Origin: Gnetum montanum
Taxonomy: Eukaryota > Streptophyta > Gnetopsida > Gnetales > Gnetaceae
Reading direction: 5' to 3'
DNA: 64,000 bases
Assembly: GCA_015680685.1 (NCBI GenBank)
Contig: MNCI01015903.1
Location: 27,944-91,943, forward strand
The notes below the pieces were generated by a model, which was not told the DNA's origin, made no database searches, and worked only from the letters and a program-made list of their open reading frames with translations. Of the stretch, positions 33,627 through 46,221 are shown piece by piece (the stretch's first letter is position 1; each line of letters starts with the position of its first letter). A program made the position numbers and the translations under genes.

Positions 33627-35450
33627 ATGCCTCTCCTACAAGATTACAATGATGCCACACTTAGTGAGGAAGTTCATTGGAGAACCAACGAACTATATGA
33701 CGATGAAGATTGGAGTATACAACCTGAAGTGGGGGTTTCTTATAAACATGAACAAAAGAAATGTCATCTAAATGCACGAAAGCATAACTTACCTAATGAC
33801 GATGAACCCCCACTGGCCACTACAAGCCTAAGCAAATACAAGAGGTTGTTCAAATCTCACGTAGACATCGTAAAGAGAGCCGACTACCTAGGCTCGATTT
33901 AAACAACTTTCCTACTTTTTCAGGAGGCTATGATTAAGATCTGCATCAACATTTACAAGCCTTTTACGATGCCTGCACATGGAATAACATTGATAATGGG
34001 TGGCAAAAAATTAATCTCTTTCCTATGACACTCATTGACCAAGCAAAAGTATGGTATAGATCATTAAAACCAAATTCAATACAACATTGGTCAACAATGG
34101 TAGAAGTCTTTAAGAAAAAATATCAAAGCTATGCAATAGTGTCAGCCTTGAGGAAACAAATCCAAGGATGGAAACAAGCACAACATGAACCCTTGGACAT
34201 GGCCTTAGAAAGATATTATGCATTGTTNCAAGAGAGACCTTAGGAATATATGCCCAAGGTCAACTATATGAACTATGAACCCATCAAGTACAAGAGCTTA
34301 TTAAGCAGGTAGTAAAAGAAGAAGGAGAAATGGCTAGATGGGAGAGTGTTGAAAAACATCAATGGGACCAAAATTTCAACTCAAAAAAGGTCCATGATCA
34401 TAACAAGGAGAAATCAACCAATCTCAAGGTGGAAGAATCATCTTTGCCAATACAACAATCATTAGAAGAGTCAAGGCAAAGATCAATAAGATGTTGGAAT
34501 GGATGTATCAAAAGTGTGGAGAATTTATCAACACCATTGGAGATAGATTTTTGACAACCCAAGAAGCAGGACAAAACATTAGACATTCGGAAAAAAAGAA
34601 TGAAGGGAATAAGTGCTCAATTGCCAATCCTATGTATGAATGCAACATATGCCTGTACGATCACCCTAAAGGTTAATGCCCAATATTGTTACATTTACAT
34701 GAGCATTGCGGAAACATGCTACATCCAGAGTTCGTATAGAGATACTGTTTTCAATCACAGTGGCAAAAATCCCAGTCGTGGGGGAGACCACCCTTAGACT
34801 GGAGGCACCCTTCATATTATCTGAATCCAAATGCTTATCAAGTTCAACATCTTGTTTCTCCAACTAGGCCACTGCAATTTATCTCACCATAGTACCATTC
34901 TCCTCAATATTATCAACCCATGCCTCCAACACAACCACCACCTTATGCACCTTATACTCCTTCTAACTTTCAACATTCTCATCGTTTCCCTCCTTCCATA
35001 GTGCCACCAACTATTCCTAAGGTGTCTGTACCACTGTAACAACCTACGAACATCACTTGTGCTAATAATTCCAACAGTAGTGAGAAACCTCAGCAACATC
35101 AAAAGCGCCCATTCTTTAAACACAACCGTAAGAAGGGATAACATAATTCAGAGGCCACTACATGTTCCAACTTAGCGCAAGTCCCACACTATGGTGCATC
35201 CTTACCTTCAACCCCAATGCCTCATGTAACTTCATCAGGGCCACCATCAAACACTCCAACAACCATATGGCCCAATAAACACAACCATGGAAGGCATCAT
35301 CCTAATCCTTGCATACCATCTAATGGTCCCAAAGATCATAGTGGGTCAACTTGTTATCTGGGAACTACATCATATAAATTGCCCCACTATGCTTCCTATA
35401 ATCAAGTGTGTGAACCTCGAGGGGATAAGTATGACTAGGCTCTAATACAT
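33627..35450 (+). pseudogene. Element A gag
   Basis: The N-terminal part (33627-33902) is acidic. The retrotransposon gag domain follows: 'LHQHLQAFYDAC', 'QAKVWYRSLKPNSIQHW' and 'LRKQIQGWKQAQHEPLD' (34025-34243, with one N at 34228). A zinc-knuckle-like 'CNICLYDHPKG' (about 34640-34675) has its last Cys codon two positions after a stop. A proline-rich region continues to 35440. No protease was seen, unlike B and C. Several stops. The product would be the capsid precursor. Confidence 0.75.
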
Positions 35451-36925
35451 CCAACATGCAAGGATCATTATCTTAAATTTATTAATCCTTGCCATCCACA
35501 ACCGCTTAGTTATGGGTGATACCCCCCATTCTAATAACAAGCAGGATTAATAAATATTTTTCAGTTTTCTTTAATTTTACAACTTTTTGTTTTCCAGTTT
35601 TTCATTTTTCAACTTTTTGTTTTATGTTTTTATCTTTTTGTATTTTTGTCTTTTTACGTTTTTGTAAGTAATCTCATCTATGAATAAAACGCTCATGTGG
35701 ATCGTTGGTTGAGGTGTGTTCTATGTTATTAAGTCATGAGTGATCAATTATTTGGAACAGTGAGCCCATTACACCCACTCATCCACTCTACAAATAAGAG
35801 GGTCTATTCAGGGATACAGTGATATTCATGACATTTTTAAAAATTAAAATTAATTTTGTGTTCATTATACCTAAAATGAAGAAGGATGGACCAAGAGGGA
35901 ATGATTAGGATGTGACATCAAGGGGACTTGTGGATTCTCTTTGGCGACATCTGTGGGAGTTATCATGCAACCTAGTTGTACTAAGATCCTTGTAGATCTA
36001 ATGAAAAGTGGGAGTAAGAGTAATCAAAAGGGCACTCAAAATCAAACGCTGTGCTAGGGGTTCCCACTAGAAAGACATGCATCCATGCTTGAAGGTTGGT
36101 GGCTTCTTTGGATTCAGTATTCAAAAAGAAAGAGAAAAAAGAAAAAAAAAAGTAGAAAAACAAAGTGCCACAAAACAAAAGTCACTCCTCCCTTGAACAA
36201 AATGCCAAGTGATCGTACGCCTTGTTGTTGTGGTACTCTCATAGTTGCTCATCATGGGATGAAACAATGCGATGTCACTATTTAGAGGAATGGACTTGGT
36301 CCTGATCTTGAAATGATGGGTTAATGACATGTTAATAATGTTTTACACGTAGGATTCACTGTGTCCTGGGTCAGTTACCTCATGTCCCACTCTCTACGAT
36401 CCCTTTCTCTAGTTCATCTCATCTCACTGTTCATGTAATTGTCGCTCGTTTCCCATGTAACATGGAATTCTCATCTCATTCCAGTGCTATTTACATATGT
36501 GTGTTTTGTGAAATTAGTGCGGATTACATGTAACCCTTCTAGTGCCCATGGACACTTTAAGTGTGGTTACACAAGGGCATTATAGGTTGGAACCTGCTTT
36601 GGGGATGATCCACTTGTGTAATTTTTTGTAATCTTCACTTATGACATAGCTCACACACACCATTTCTCACCCTTAGCTTATTTTTCCTAACATTCTTTCC
36701 CTACTATTATCCCTTTGAATTTCAATGTTCCTATGTACCATTACATACCCTTTTTCTTACCACCCAAGGTTTTATTGATAAAATTCACATCATCATCATT
36801 AATGGTGCCTTTTGAATTAATGAAATTGCCCTAGAACATCTTGATCATAGTCAATGTCTTCAATTTTCAATGTTAATTTCAGGAAAATCATTTAAAAAAT
36901 CAGTATTTTCATGGTGTCTCACATC
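35451..36925. other. Element A non-coding spacer
   Basis: No coding similarity recognised. The order of short blocks (T-rich stretch, 'gaccaagagggaatga', 'ggcatta', 'cctgctttggggatgatccac') parallels the 3' non-coding parts of B (53300-54970) and C (59580-61540), so this is probably ancestral 3' non-coding DNA ahead of the accessory gene. Confidence 0.5.
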
Positions 36926-36929
36926 ACCA

Positions 36930-37025
36930 GGGATAAGATATCGCATATGCGATATTGCGTCCCACGTGATATCGCATACGCGATGTATCATATGCGATAT
37001 CACGTCCCCGCCGCCTATAAATAGG
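36930..37025 (+). promoter_or_regulatory. Internal palindrome array and TATA box in element A
   Basis: 36937-36956 is a near-perfect palindrome (GATATCGCATATGCGATATT). More GATATC half-sites, a G-box CACGTG (36963-36968) and TATAAATAG at 37016-37024 follow. The arrangement copies the LTR promoter but lies 470 bp upstream of the accessory ORF. The DNA after the TATA box does not resemble the LTR, so it is not simply an inserted LTR. An internal promoter is inferred. Confidence 0.6.
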
Positions 37026-37494
37026 TAACCCCCATAACACTTAGCATCATTTTTCCATTCACACGGGGGGAGTTTCTGAAATTTTTCTATGCAACTTACG
37101 ATTAAGTGACCCTTGCTTTTCTACTCATCTCTTGCTTGCTAGTACTTTGATTTTAATTTTGTTTGAACTTGCTTGAACCTGGAGTGTTCAGCTTAGTCAT
37201 GGGGGAGAGACACTTGCCAAAAAGTGCCTAACATTTTTGAAATTTATCATCGCCCAAAGGACATCAATTAGGGTAATTAACTTTAACACTTAGACTAATT
37301 GTGCCTAAAAATCATATAATCCTTAGGTATATCGGGAAATTAAAAATGGAAACCACCTAAGTCACAGGACTCATTATTATAAACTTTCAGGCACGATCAC
37401 ACATTATAACATAAGATCATTAATTAAGGCAAGCAGTGAGGTATAACTTAACTTTAAAAATAGCCTTACTAATGCTTGGCCCATGTGATTGTAG

Positions 37495-40230
37495 ATGGCC
37501 CTGAAACGTGGACAACAGGAGGGTCCTACCCAAGGTGGAAAGAAAAGATCTCGAAGAGGTGGAAGACAAGGCCCTGCTAGACAACATGCAGAACAAAAGG
37601 AGCAATCATTTAGCATCCATCAAGATGAACCTCCTACCAGATGGCCCAGGTAGGCAGAAGGAGGAGCTGCTGTAGTGCCTGAACTGGGACAACAATTCAT
37701 GTTGCACCAAGAATGTGTTCAGGATATCTATGAGAAGTCCATATTCGCTGTGGTGATTGTGGAGTTAAACTTTGAATCTTTTGCAGAGTTCGCTCCTGAG
37801 GCTATTAGGGATCACCTGAAAGGATCTCCCTTATGGCCTATCCTCTCTGAAAGTGGTGCCTAGTACCTAGGAGAGATGTATCAATTTTGGCACAATAGGG
37901 AGCAAGGTACCATTGTTAATATTTGTGGTGTGATAGTTGACTTCTTTACGTAGGCTATTTCGGAAGTGTTAAACCTTTCAAATACAGGGCCCCAAGTTGC
38001 TCGGTTATCCACCCATTCAGACCCTGATGTGTGAAAGGATTGTTTGGAGAAGGCTTATGGTAGAGATAAAGCATTTGGTGAATTGACGATGGAAGAGAGG
38101 GTTTACTTCAAAATTTGGACATATCACCTATTCCCCACAAAAGGCTTGAAAAGAATATCCACATATGCGGCTAGAGGATGTGCAATGTTGATGGAAAAGG
38201 TTAACGCTAACCTACCCCATCTATATTTGACGGAGATCCTGAGGTGGTTCGAAGAACGAAAGATAGGGAAGATGGTGCTGCCTTTCCCTTGTCTTATCAG
38301 AAAGCTTTGCCAACGTGCTGGTATTCGGGGATACACTAAGGATGTCCTCCGAAAAGCCCAAACTGCTTCATATGTTGAATTGCTAAAGGCGCTAGCTCCA
38401 AGGAAAAGCACTGGCAAAGAGTCGGGACTAGAACAAGAAGAAGAATAGATGGTTGGACCCAATCAACCTCCAGCCATGGGTCCCAGCCAACAACAAGAAG
38501 CAGGGCATAGCATAGGCCAGGATCAGCTACTGCCGTCGCAAGACTACAGACCGTCAATGAGCCATCTTAGGGCCATCATTGAGACGGTCAGTTGGGGAAG
38601 TCGTGATGATGCAAACCTCTTCGATGTCATTGATGATATTATACAGCCTATGATTTCATTAGATTGCACAAGGGGCAAAGAATCCATTCAAACAGGAGGA
38701 TGGGAAAGTAGATGGTCACAATAGATGTCAAGAAACATGCCATCTTTCCAGGTGCAGTTAGAGACTAGTAAAGGGGCCACAATGGTGGTCATGCCATACC
38801 AGAATGCCATGGGAGCTATAGAAGTATTCACAGACCACATCAAAGAATCCTTCAACGTACCTATTTTGCAACCGGTAGATCTCTTAGAAGCACAGGATGC
38901 TCAAACTTTGGCCAGAACCTCAATGACTCCTATGAAACATGAGGATGTGCTTGACCAATTGCTTCAAATAGGGTAAGTAATGATGTCCTTGTTTGACATC
39001 CCTTAGGATGTTATAGTAATTCAATCAGACCTCATTTCCACAAAAGGGAAGTTGGTCTTATCCAAAGTGAGGGCCAAACATGTTGAAGCTGAAGTGCAGA
39101 AACTACAAGAGTAGCTCATGGCCTTACAAGCAGCACAGCGGGACCCTCTGTAATTTGTTCCCGTAGACCAGCTAGAAAACTTTAGAACCGAGCAACTAAC
39201 CAAGTTAATCATAGAGAATAAAAAGGTGGCGGATGAAAAGGAGAAGGATGTTTGGGATGCCTCTGCAGCACAAGTGCAAACCCATGTGCATCTTAAGGCA
39301 CTCAAGGCCTTAGAAGAAGAAAATAAGTAGCTGGTTGCTGACAACCTTCAGTGACCACTGTAGAGAAGCAAAAGAATGTTCTCAATGAACACTTTCATCA
39401 ATTATGAGAATAATTCATCCGAGTCAACCGAGATGTAACTCGTTTAGCCAGAGAAAATCGAACCCTCTTAATGGAGGAGGTACGTGCTATTCGTTAAAAG
39501 TTAGCAATTGTAAATGACATGAGAAGTTGAAGGAGCACTTCCATGATCAAGTGGAGATGTATAAATAGATCCTTGAAAAGGAAATCCATATGGCCAAGGC
39601 CCAAATCAACACTATCAGTGCTCAACACACTGATTGGGGGGCCATATTGGACACCTACGCCTTCGCCCATCAAGCGGAAGTTAAGAACCAGGACCTGCAG
39701 ATTCAGGACTTGATAGAGTACATGGACTTGGTAAACCTCAGATATTCCAACCTTGCCATGTTAACAGTAGAGCACCCGAGAACAGAGCTCGTGCAACAGG
39801 TAGCTTCCACCCACATCAAATATGAAGTAGAATTTGCAGAATGTAAGAAGTTGTTGGAAAAAATTGGATGTTGCAAATTCTGAACTTGAGGTGGTAAAAG
39901 CTAGCTACCAGGGATAGAAAGATATCACAACTGACTTGGCTCGACGGCTAACAGATCTTCACAAATGCAAGGATAAAGCCAGAGCCTATGAGGAGGAATG
40001 ACGGGTGTTCGCAGCTTGGTATGTCAAGGCCAACCAAATGTTCCCGCAACTACCCTGTCCGTGGGAAGTGCTGACTCTGTCAAATATTGGAACACTAGCA
40101 TGGATGGCACAAGACCGTTAGACCGAAAAGAAGAAGCTCTAAGCCATACTTCAACATCATCAAGCTTCAAAGCCTGGAGCACATGACAAAGGGAAAGCAC
40201 CAATGGAGGAGCCACCACCACTAGGAACTA
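37495..40230 (+). pseudogene. Element A accessory ORF: basic N-terminus, transposon-associated domain, long coiled coil
   Basis: ATG at 37495 opens a frame that stays the same to beyond 39300. It is interrupted by TAG at 37651, 37861, 37951, 38446 and 38722, TGA at 38032 and TAA at 38974, plus a few more downstream and a frame change before 39590. The N-terminus is basic ('KRGQQEGPTQGGKKRSRRGG'). The middle (38044-38448: 'ERVYFKIWTYHLFPT', 'GCAMLMEKVNANLPHLYL', 'LPFPCLIRKLCQRAGI') resembles the plant transposon-associated domain seen in Athila-type accessory ORFs. The C-terminal 400 or so residues are K/E/Q-rich coiled coil. Function unknown. Confidence 0.65.
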
Positions 40231-40399
40231 CATGAGTTCCAAGTTTTTGTAGTTGTAGCATTTTCTGTGTGTTGTGTCTTTCTTTTGTTTTCTTCCCATA
40301 CTGCGGAATCATTTTATTTTTTCCTTCTAATAATCCCATACCTATCCACTGTGTAATCACTGTAACTCGAGGATGAGTTTTTATTCAGTCGTGGGGGTA

Positions 40400-41227
40400 T
40401 GATGGGATGCGATATCGCATGGGCCGCGATATCGCGTATGTGATATTGCATATCTCCCTGCGATATCAGGTACACGATATTGCAGCTCATCACCAGTTCT
40501 ATAAATAAGAGGCGGCTCTCCCTTGTTTCGACATTAGAGTTAGATTGTAGCTAGACACTGGCAGTTTTGTCCCTCCAGAGTTAGATTATTTTCCAGTGTC
40601 TGCCTGCAGTGTGGGGAATGTAATTATACGACATCCTTTATTCGAGTGTGACGTACTTGGAGACGCACATGATTGACAATAAAGATCGAGATTACTTCAT
40701 CATTGTAGCATTCACTTTGTTTATTTATTTATTTAATTATTATTTATTGCTTTCCTAATTAGTTCCTCTCACTCTTAAACTCCTAGTAACCATAGAATGA
40801 GTATGACTTGATTACAAGCATTTAAGTGTGACTATTTGGTAACCCAGTGACGTACCTAGGATCTGCGCTTGGTAATCCCAGTGGTAGTCATGCACAAAGT
40901 TCAAGATGTGTATGGATAATCAAGGAACGAATGCTCATCACACTTAGGATAGATTAGACTCTCTTACCCTTTCTTTGCTAGATTAGTTAATATTACTTTT
41001 CATTACCTTCATGAGTAGTGTTAGATTAGAAACCCATCATACACCTCACTCTGGACTAAACCATATGTGACAAAGCTAATACCAGTCCAGGTGGGAAGAC
41101 AATGAATTGCGACCTAAGGTTAATGATCTAGGTGCCACAACTAGTCTGTTTGCGGAGTTCGACCGGATCGCATATGAAAACGCTCGTATTCGTATGGTTG
41201 AGTGTAGGGGTATCTCGCCACTCATCA
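40400..41227 (+). repeat. Element A 3' LTR with palindrome array
   Basis: From TGATGGGATGCGATATCGCA to CACTCATCA. Between 40408 and 40485 it has a run of GATATC half-sites (gatatcgca, gcgatatcgcg, gtgatattg, gcgatatcag, cgatattgc). TATAAATAAG starts at 40500. Confidence 0.9.
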
Positions 41228-41650
41228 ACACACAATTTTCATAAGTAAATGTTAATCTGGGAAATTTCTAGTTAAACATTATCTAAAGCAAAGAGGTATT
41301 ATTTATAATGATATTTTCTCATAATGTAATCATCATTTAGAAACCACTGATTATTGTCTTTTTCAATGTACAAGGATTAGGAAGTATTGGCAATGTTTTG
41401 TAACTCTCTTTGATTTTCAAGTTAGCGTAATTAAAACTCTAATTGGTTTACTTCCACAATGGGCATTCTATACAGAAAAATGGTAGCAAAGGAGAATTAA
41501 GAGGCTTCTATCATGCTTATTGCATATGCTTTGAGTTCATTAAAGCAAGCTACATTTCTATAGAGTTTCTCTTCCATTGTCTATTCTCCTTCTTCAAACT
41601 TTACAAATTTGTTTGATTGATGTGTGTTGCTTTGCTAATCCTCATTTTTA
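41228..41650 (+). mobile_element. L1-type LINE ORF2 remnant, right part
   Basis: After the target duplication ACACA the frame 'HHLETTDYCLFQCTRIRKYW' appears. It resembles the Cys/His zf-RVT tail of L1 ORF2 ('ETTDHLFF.CP.AR..W'). This is where the ORF2 of the left part would end once element A is taken out. Confidence 0.65.
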
Positions 41651-41899
41651 AGGACAAGGGTAATGAGTTGTATTATGGCCTCTCTCTAGTAGAATTGATG
41701 TCTTTATTTTCTTTATTTTCTATGTAGGATTGGTTTTCTATCCTGATCTTATTTTTGAGATTCTAGTCCTATCTTCAACCTACTTTTTTTTTCTAGTTTG
41801 GTGCCCTAGCCATTCTAGAACCAAGTTTTCCTTACATAAAAAATTATTATCAATAGGGCAAATAAAGATAATGCTATAGTTATTATGAATAAAATTGAT

Positions 41900-44160
41900 T
41901 ATCACAACAAAAGCTAGAACATTTATCATGTGGTAATTATAACAAGTTATCTAAGAATCCTACTCTTAAATATATTAAAAAAAATCAAAGATGGCATATT
42001 AAATTTAAATCTAGATGATAAAATTAAAAAGTTATTAGTACATTCTAATTGTTCTATTCCTTGTATTTATGGTCTTCCTAAGATTCATATGATAAATACT
42101 CCACCTCATCCTTTTATTTATAGTATTTACTCTCTTATTTGCTTGCTAAATACTTAGCTAGTTGCTTAGCTCCACCTTCCTTTTTTTTTTTGGTAAGACT
42201 TCTTCATTTATATAGAAACTCTAAGGAATTTGATAATTTTATAAAAAATTTTGATATGGATGAAAATGATATTTTAGTTAGTTTTAATATTTCTTCTTTG
42301 TATACTATGATTCCTTTAGATAAAGCAATGAATATGATTTATAAGATAAATTTTGATAGTAATATATGCTTGCTTGTTAAGTTTTGTTTAAAAAATACCT
42401 ATTTTAAATATAATAATGAATTTTATTAATAGACAAAAGATATTACTATGAGTTCACCTTTGTATGCTTTGATTGCCAATTGATGAATAGAAAATTTTAA
42501 ATAAATTGTTATTAATTCTTTTTGTATGAAACTCAAACATTGGGTAAGATATGTAGATGATACTAATGTTTATTTGTCTCTAATGGAGGACTGTTTGAGA
42601 TTGCTGAGGACAAGGGTAGTCATTGCCAATGAAGAGATAATAAAGACTAGTGGGAGGTTTGGCAGAGATTAAAAGTGGTAGGTTGATGAGAAAAATTCAG
42701 CCAAGAACATAAGAATTTTAGTAAGAAAAGTAGTAGAAGGCATTTGCTAATTGTCCCACAAGAACAAGGAAAGAAGCATCGAGGAACATAAATTGGGCCT
42801 TAAAACCCCATGCTCATAATCATGGTTTTGGGTGCTCGATGGTGTGATGGTCCCATCACAATGGTATTAGAGTGGGTTTTGAGTTCTATATGCAGTGAAG
42901 ATTGACAGAAAATTTTGGCTATGAAAAAAGTAGAAACTTGGAAATTACCCCACATGATGGAGGGAAAGAAGAATAGAGGAACCCTAGGTCATAGGTTCAA
43001 TTTTACTGCAATAGTAAGTTATAAATTAAAAAAAAAAAATTCTAAAACTCATATGATAGATCCAACCCTAGGTCATATGTTTGATTTCACTAGGTAACAT
43101 TGAGTTATAGCTCTAAAAAAATTCATAAAAGAAATAATGAAATTGGTTGGATAGATCCAAGGGATCTTAATAAACGTAAGTAAAAATTTTAGTTTTAATT
43201 TCATAAATTAGGCCCTACATCCTCATAACTCCCAACCACAGTTTTGGGTGGTAGGTGGTGTGATGGTTTCATCAATCTCATGGCTTAAACAATGTCCAAG
43301 ATTTTTATAGACATCATAATAAAAGTCACATGTTCAATTTCATAATAAAAGTCACATCATAATAAAATTTATATATGAAATTCTGAAAATAATTGGTAGA
43401 TCCAATGAGTCTTAAAGAATGTAAGTAAAAATTTCAATTTTAATTTCATAAATTAGGCTTGCACTCCCATACTCGTAGCCACAATTTTGGATGGTGGGTG
43501 ATGTGATGGTTTCATCAACCTTATGATTTAAACAATCTCCAAGATTTTTATAATCATTCTAATCAAATAGATTTAACATTCAATTTACTATGAACCAGAA
43601 AAAAAATAATTCCTTGCCTTCATAGATGTTAATATTATTAAAAAGAAATACTTAAATATTAAATTTACATTTTCTTGTAAAGTCTTTAAAAAATATATAC
43701 ATATTGATTAATACTTGGATGATCTTTCTAACCACTCATTTAGTAAAAAAATCTTTATTCTCTACTATTTAATGATTAGAACTCTTAACATTTATGATAT
43801 AACTTCTTTCTAGAAAGAGACTAATCATATAAATACTATCTTTAATTCAATAACTTTGATAAAAAGACCATCATTAAAGCTTGGATAAAATTGATTCTTT
43901 CTTAGTTAAATAAAATAGATATTCCTTCTAGTATAAATATTGACTAAGAATATTAACATAATAATAATTTACTTTTAAATGAAAAACACAGTAACATTTG
44001 TTACATTAAAGGTATTTTTAAGAAAACTGCTATAGCAAGAAAAGAAAAAGAAAAAGAAAAACATGATGTTGTAATAGTCTTTAAATGCTATGAAAATAGT
44101 AAAATATTTAATTTTTTTTTCATAGTTTTAAAGATTGATGAATAATAAAATCCTTCTATA
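41900..44160 (+). mobile_element. Penelope-like element (PLE) reverse transcriptase, interrupted
   Basis: 'CIYGLPKIHMINTPPHPF', 'AKYLASCLAP' and 'FDNFIKNFDMDENDILVSFN' follow the PLE RT order, then 'SLYTMIPLDKAM' and the catalytic Y-V-D-D-T at 42550-42564. After a ~0.96-kb interruption the RT thumb resumes at about 43555. It has 'YLDDLSNHSFSKK' (PLE: 'DRYLHF.S.HP.SHK') and 'NICYIKGIFKKTA' near 44000 (PLE: 'PYI.G.SEK'). No GIY-YIG endonuclease was seen. Stops and frameshifts make it inactive. PLEs are rare in plants, and conifers carry them (Dryads). Confidence 0.8.
42585..43552. repeat. Insertion inside the Penelope-like element, with ~244-bp internal repeats
   Basis: Copies at 43183-43310 and 43427-43553 share 'ttttaatttcataaattagg', 'gtgatggtttcatcaa' and 'ccaagatttttata'. 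A third, shorter match lies at 42795-42862. No protein similarity. The boundaries are inferred from where PLE similarity stops and resumes. Confidence 0.55.
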
Positions 44161-44199
44161 TCAATTGCCATATCATAGCTATCATAGTCCTTAATGTAA

Positions 44200-45852
44200 T
44201 TTTGCATCAACGAAATTGTAGCTACAATAAATGTCTATAAAAATGGATCACCTACTACATTTATGATACCTTTTGATCATTAATATAGCCGATTTCTTGT
44301 AATTTGTTCATGTAGTATAGTAAATAATTAGTGAATGCTTGCAGTATGAACCTAAGTAAATTATATGACATCTTATTTTTAGTGGAATGTATTTGTATAC
44401 ATTTCATGACTAGAAAGAAGATCAAGATTGATTTCCTTTCAATGTAGCATTCTAACTTAGTTTAAATATATGTTTAATTATAATTTAATTTCCTATGTAA
44501 TTTAGAATAATATTTACATTTTCAATACACGTTAATTCAATGGAAGAATGAGCATGCTTGATCTCGAAGGTAAACATGTATTTTCTTTGTAATCCCATGG
44601 AATGCTATTACTTGATTCACCTTGTAGCATAATACTTGGTAACCCCAACAATAAATATACAAGTTTAGGATGTGAAAATAGGTTGGAACATGGACATTCA
44701 GCATGGTAGGCTAGTATAGAATTTATTTTCATTATTTAATAATTAGATTAATTAATTAATTTCTATGTTTTTAATTAATTTAATAATGATTAAGATAACA
44801 TCAATAATAATATAGCTCACCTAAACTAAATCATATAAGCATAAGGCCCACTACTAGTCTAGGTGGGAAGACAATAACATGTGATCACCCTAGCTATACT
44901 AGACATTATTCTAGTTCATCTATGGATTATAACACAATCTATTACGGGTGCTTGTAGATTGTATAATTAGGCATCAATCATACTTGTTACTTATCATTTG
45001 TATAGTTACCTAGGATTGTACTAGTGATTTAGTATAGTTAGTTACATCATAAATACTCACTAATAATGTCTTTAATAGTTGATCTCTTAAATTATTTAAT
45101 ATTATAAGACACACACATGTATTAATATAGTTATGACATCTTTTCATAGGGTTGACATCCCACTGCATGATGAGAACACCATAGGGGTCAATAATAGAAT
45201 TAATATTGATGAAGATTGGAAATATTCACTACAAGCAAGGTTTTCATATACTTATCCAAAACTTTATTTTTCTTCTTAAACTTTCATATTCCATTAGGAT
45301 GAACAAATTTCAATGAAGGGATTTGTAGGATAATACTATGCTACCACTTAAATGATATGCTCCATCCATGGTTCAAGCAACATTATTGAGGTTGGGTTGA
45401 GGCCATCTCATTGATATCTATCATATTAGTAGAAACATGTCTAGACCATATCACATAATAGAGGTTCAACTTAGGTGAGATGCTAAGATGGAGACAAGTT
45501 ATGCACATGACAAGGGCAAGAATTCAATAACCCTAACATCCCAATCTAAAGAGAAGGACATAGACTACCAGTATTAGAGTTTCATTATCACTGGAACACC
45601 TCTCAACTTTCTATATTTAACATTGAAGATTTGTCACATCAAAGAATACATTCAACTATAGTAGAAAATACTAGAGGAGATGGAATATGTCCCAGAAAAA
45701 GAGGGGCCTCAAGGTCTAGGATCTCTAATAGACCTAGAAGAGAAAAATAGAAGAACCATAGAAAGAGACAAAGTCACTATTGTGGTTCTCATAGCTTACC
45801 ATTTTTCTATTCCTCTTAATAATTTAGTTTTGATGAGAATGAATGTAGATAA
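44200..45852 (+). mobile_element. Element F: diverged, truncated copy of the palindrome-LTR family
   Basis: An LTR-like stretch runs to about 44998, ending 'ttacttatca'. It has 'cttggtaaccccaa', 'aactaaatcatataag', 'actactagtctaggtgggaagacaa'. It is followed by the 5' leader of element A in diverged form. Gag N-terminal sequence follows ('IDEDWKYSLQA', compare 'YDDEDWSIQPE' in A). The 'DEQIS' block at about 45300 matches B and C. Broken by many stops and cut at 45852 by a solo LTR. Confidence 0.6.
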
Positions 45853-46221
45853 TGATGAGTGGCGAGGTACCCCTACACTCAACCATACGAAACGAGCGTC
45901 GCACGCGCGATTCGGTCAAACTCCGCAAATGGACTAGTTGTGGCACCTAGATAGTTAGCCTTAGGTCGCAGTTTGCTGTCTTCCCACCTAGACTAGTTTT
46001 GCATATGTCACTTATGGTTTAGTCTAGACGAGGTGTATGATGTGTTCTAATTCTAATGATACTCCTGAAGGCAGTGAAAAATAATATTAACTAATCTAAG
46101 CTAAGAGGAAAAGGGTAAGAAAATCTAATCTAGCCTAAGTGCGACGAGCAACCGATTCCTTGATCAACCGTACACATCTTGGACTTCGTGCATGACTGCC
46201 ACTGGGACTACCAAGCATAGG

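Larger units (their letters stand above)
32720..41227 (+). mobile_element. Element A: full-length non-autonomous LTR retrotransposon with palindrome-array LTRs
   Basis: 8508 bp, flanked by ACACA (32715-32719 and 41228-41232). LTRs of 763 and 828 bp are about 93-95% alike by eye. It has a primer site of the Tat/Athila type (TGGCATTGTTGCCAAGGA at 33484), a gag region (33627-35450), an internal palindrome array with TATA box (36930-37025), a long accessory ORF (37495-40230) and a polypurine tract GTGGGGGTA at 40391-40399. No RT, RNase H or integrase could be found on either strand, so movement would need enzymes from another element. Confidence 0.88.
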
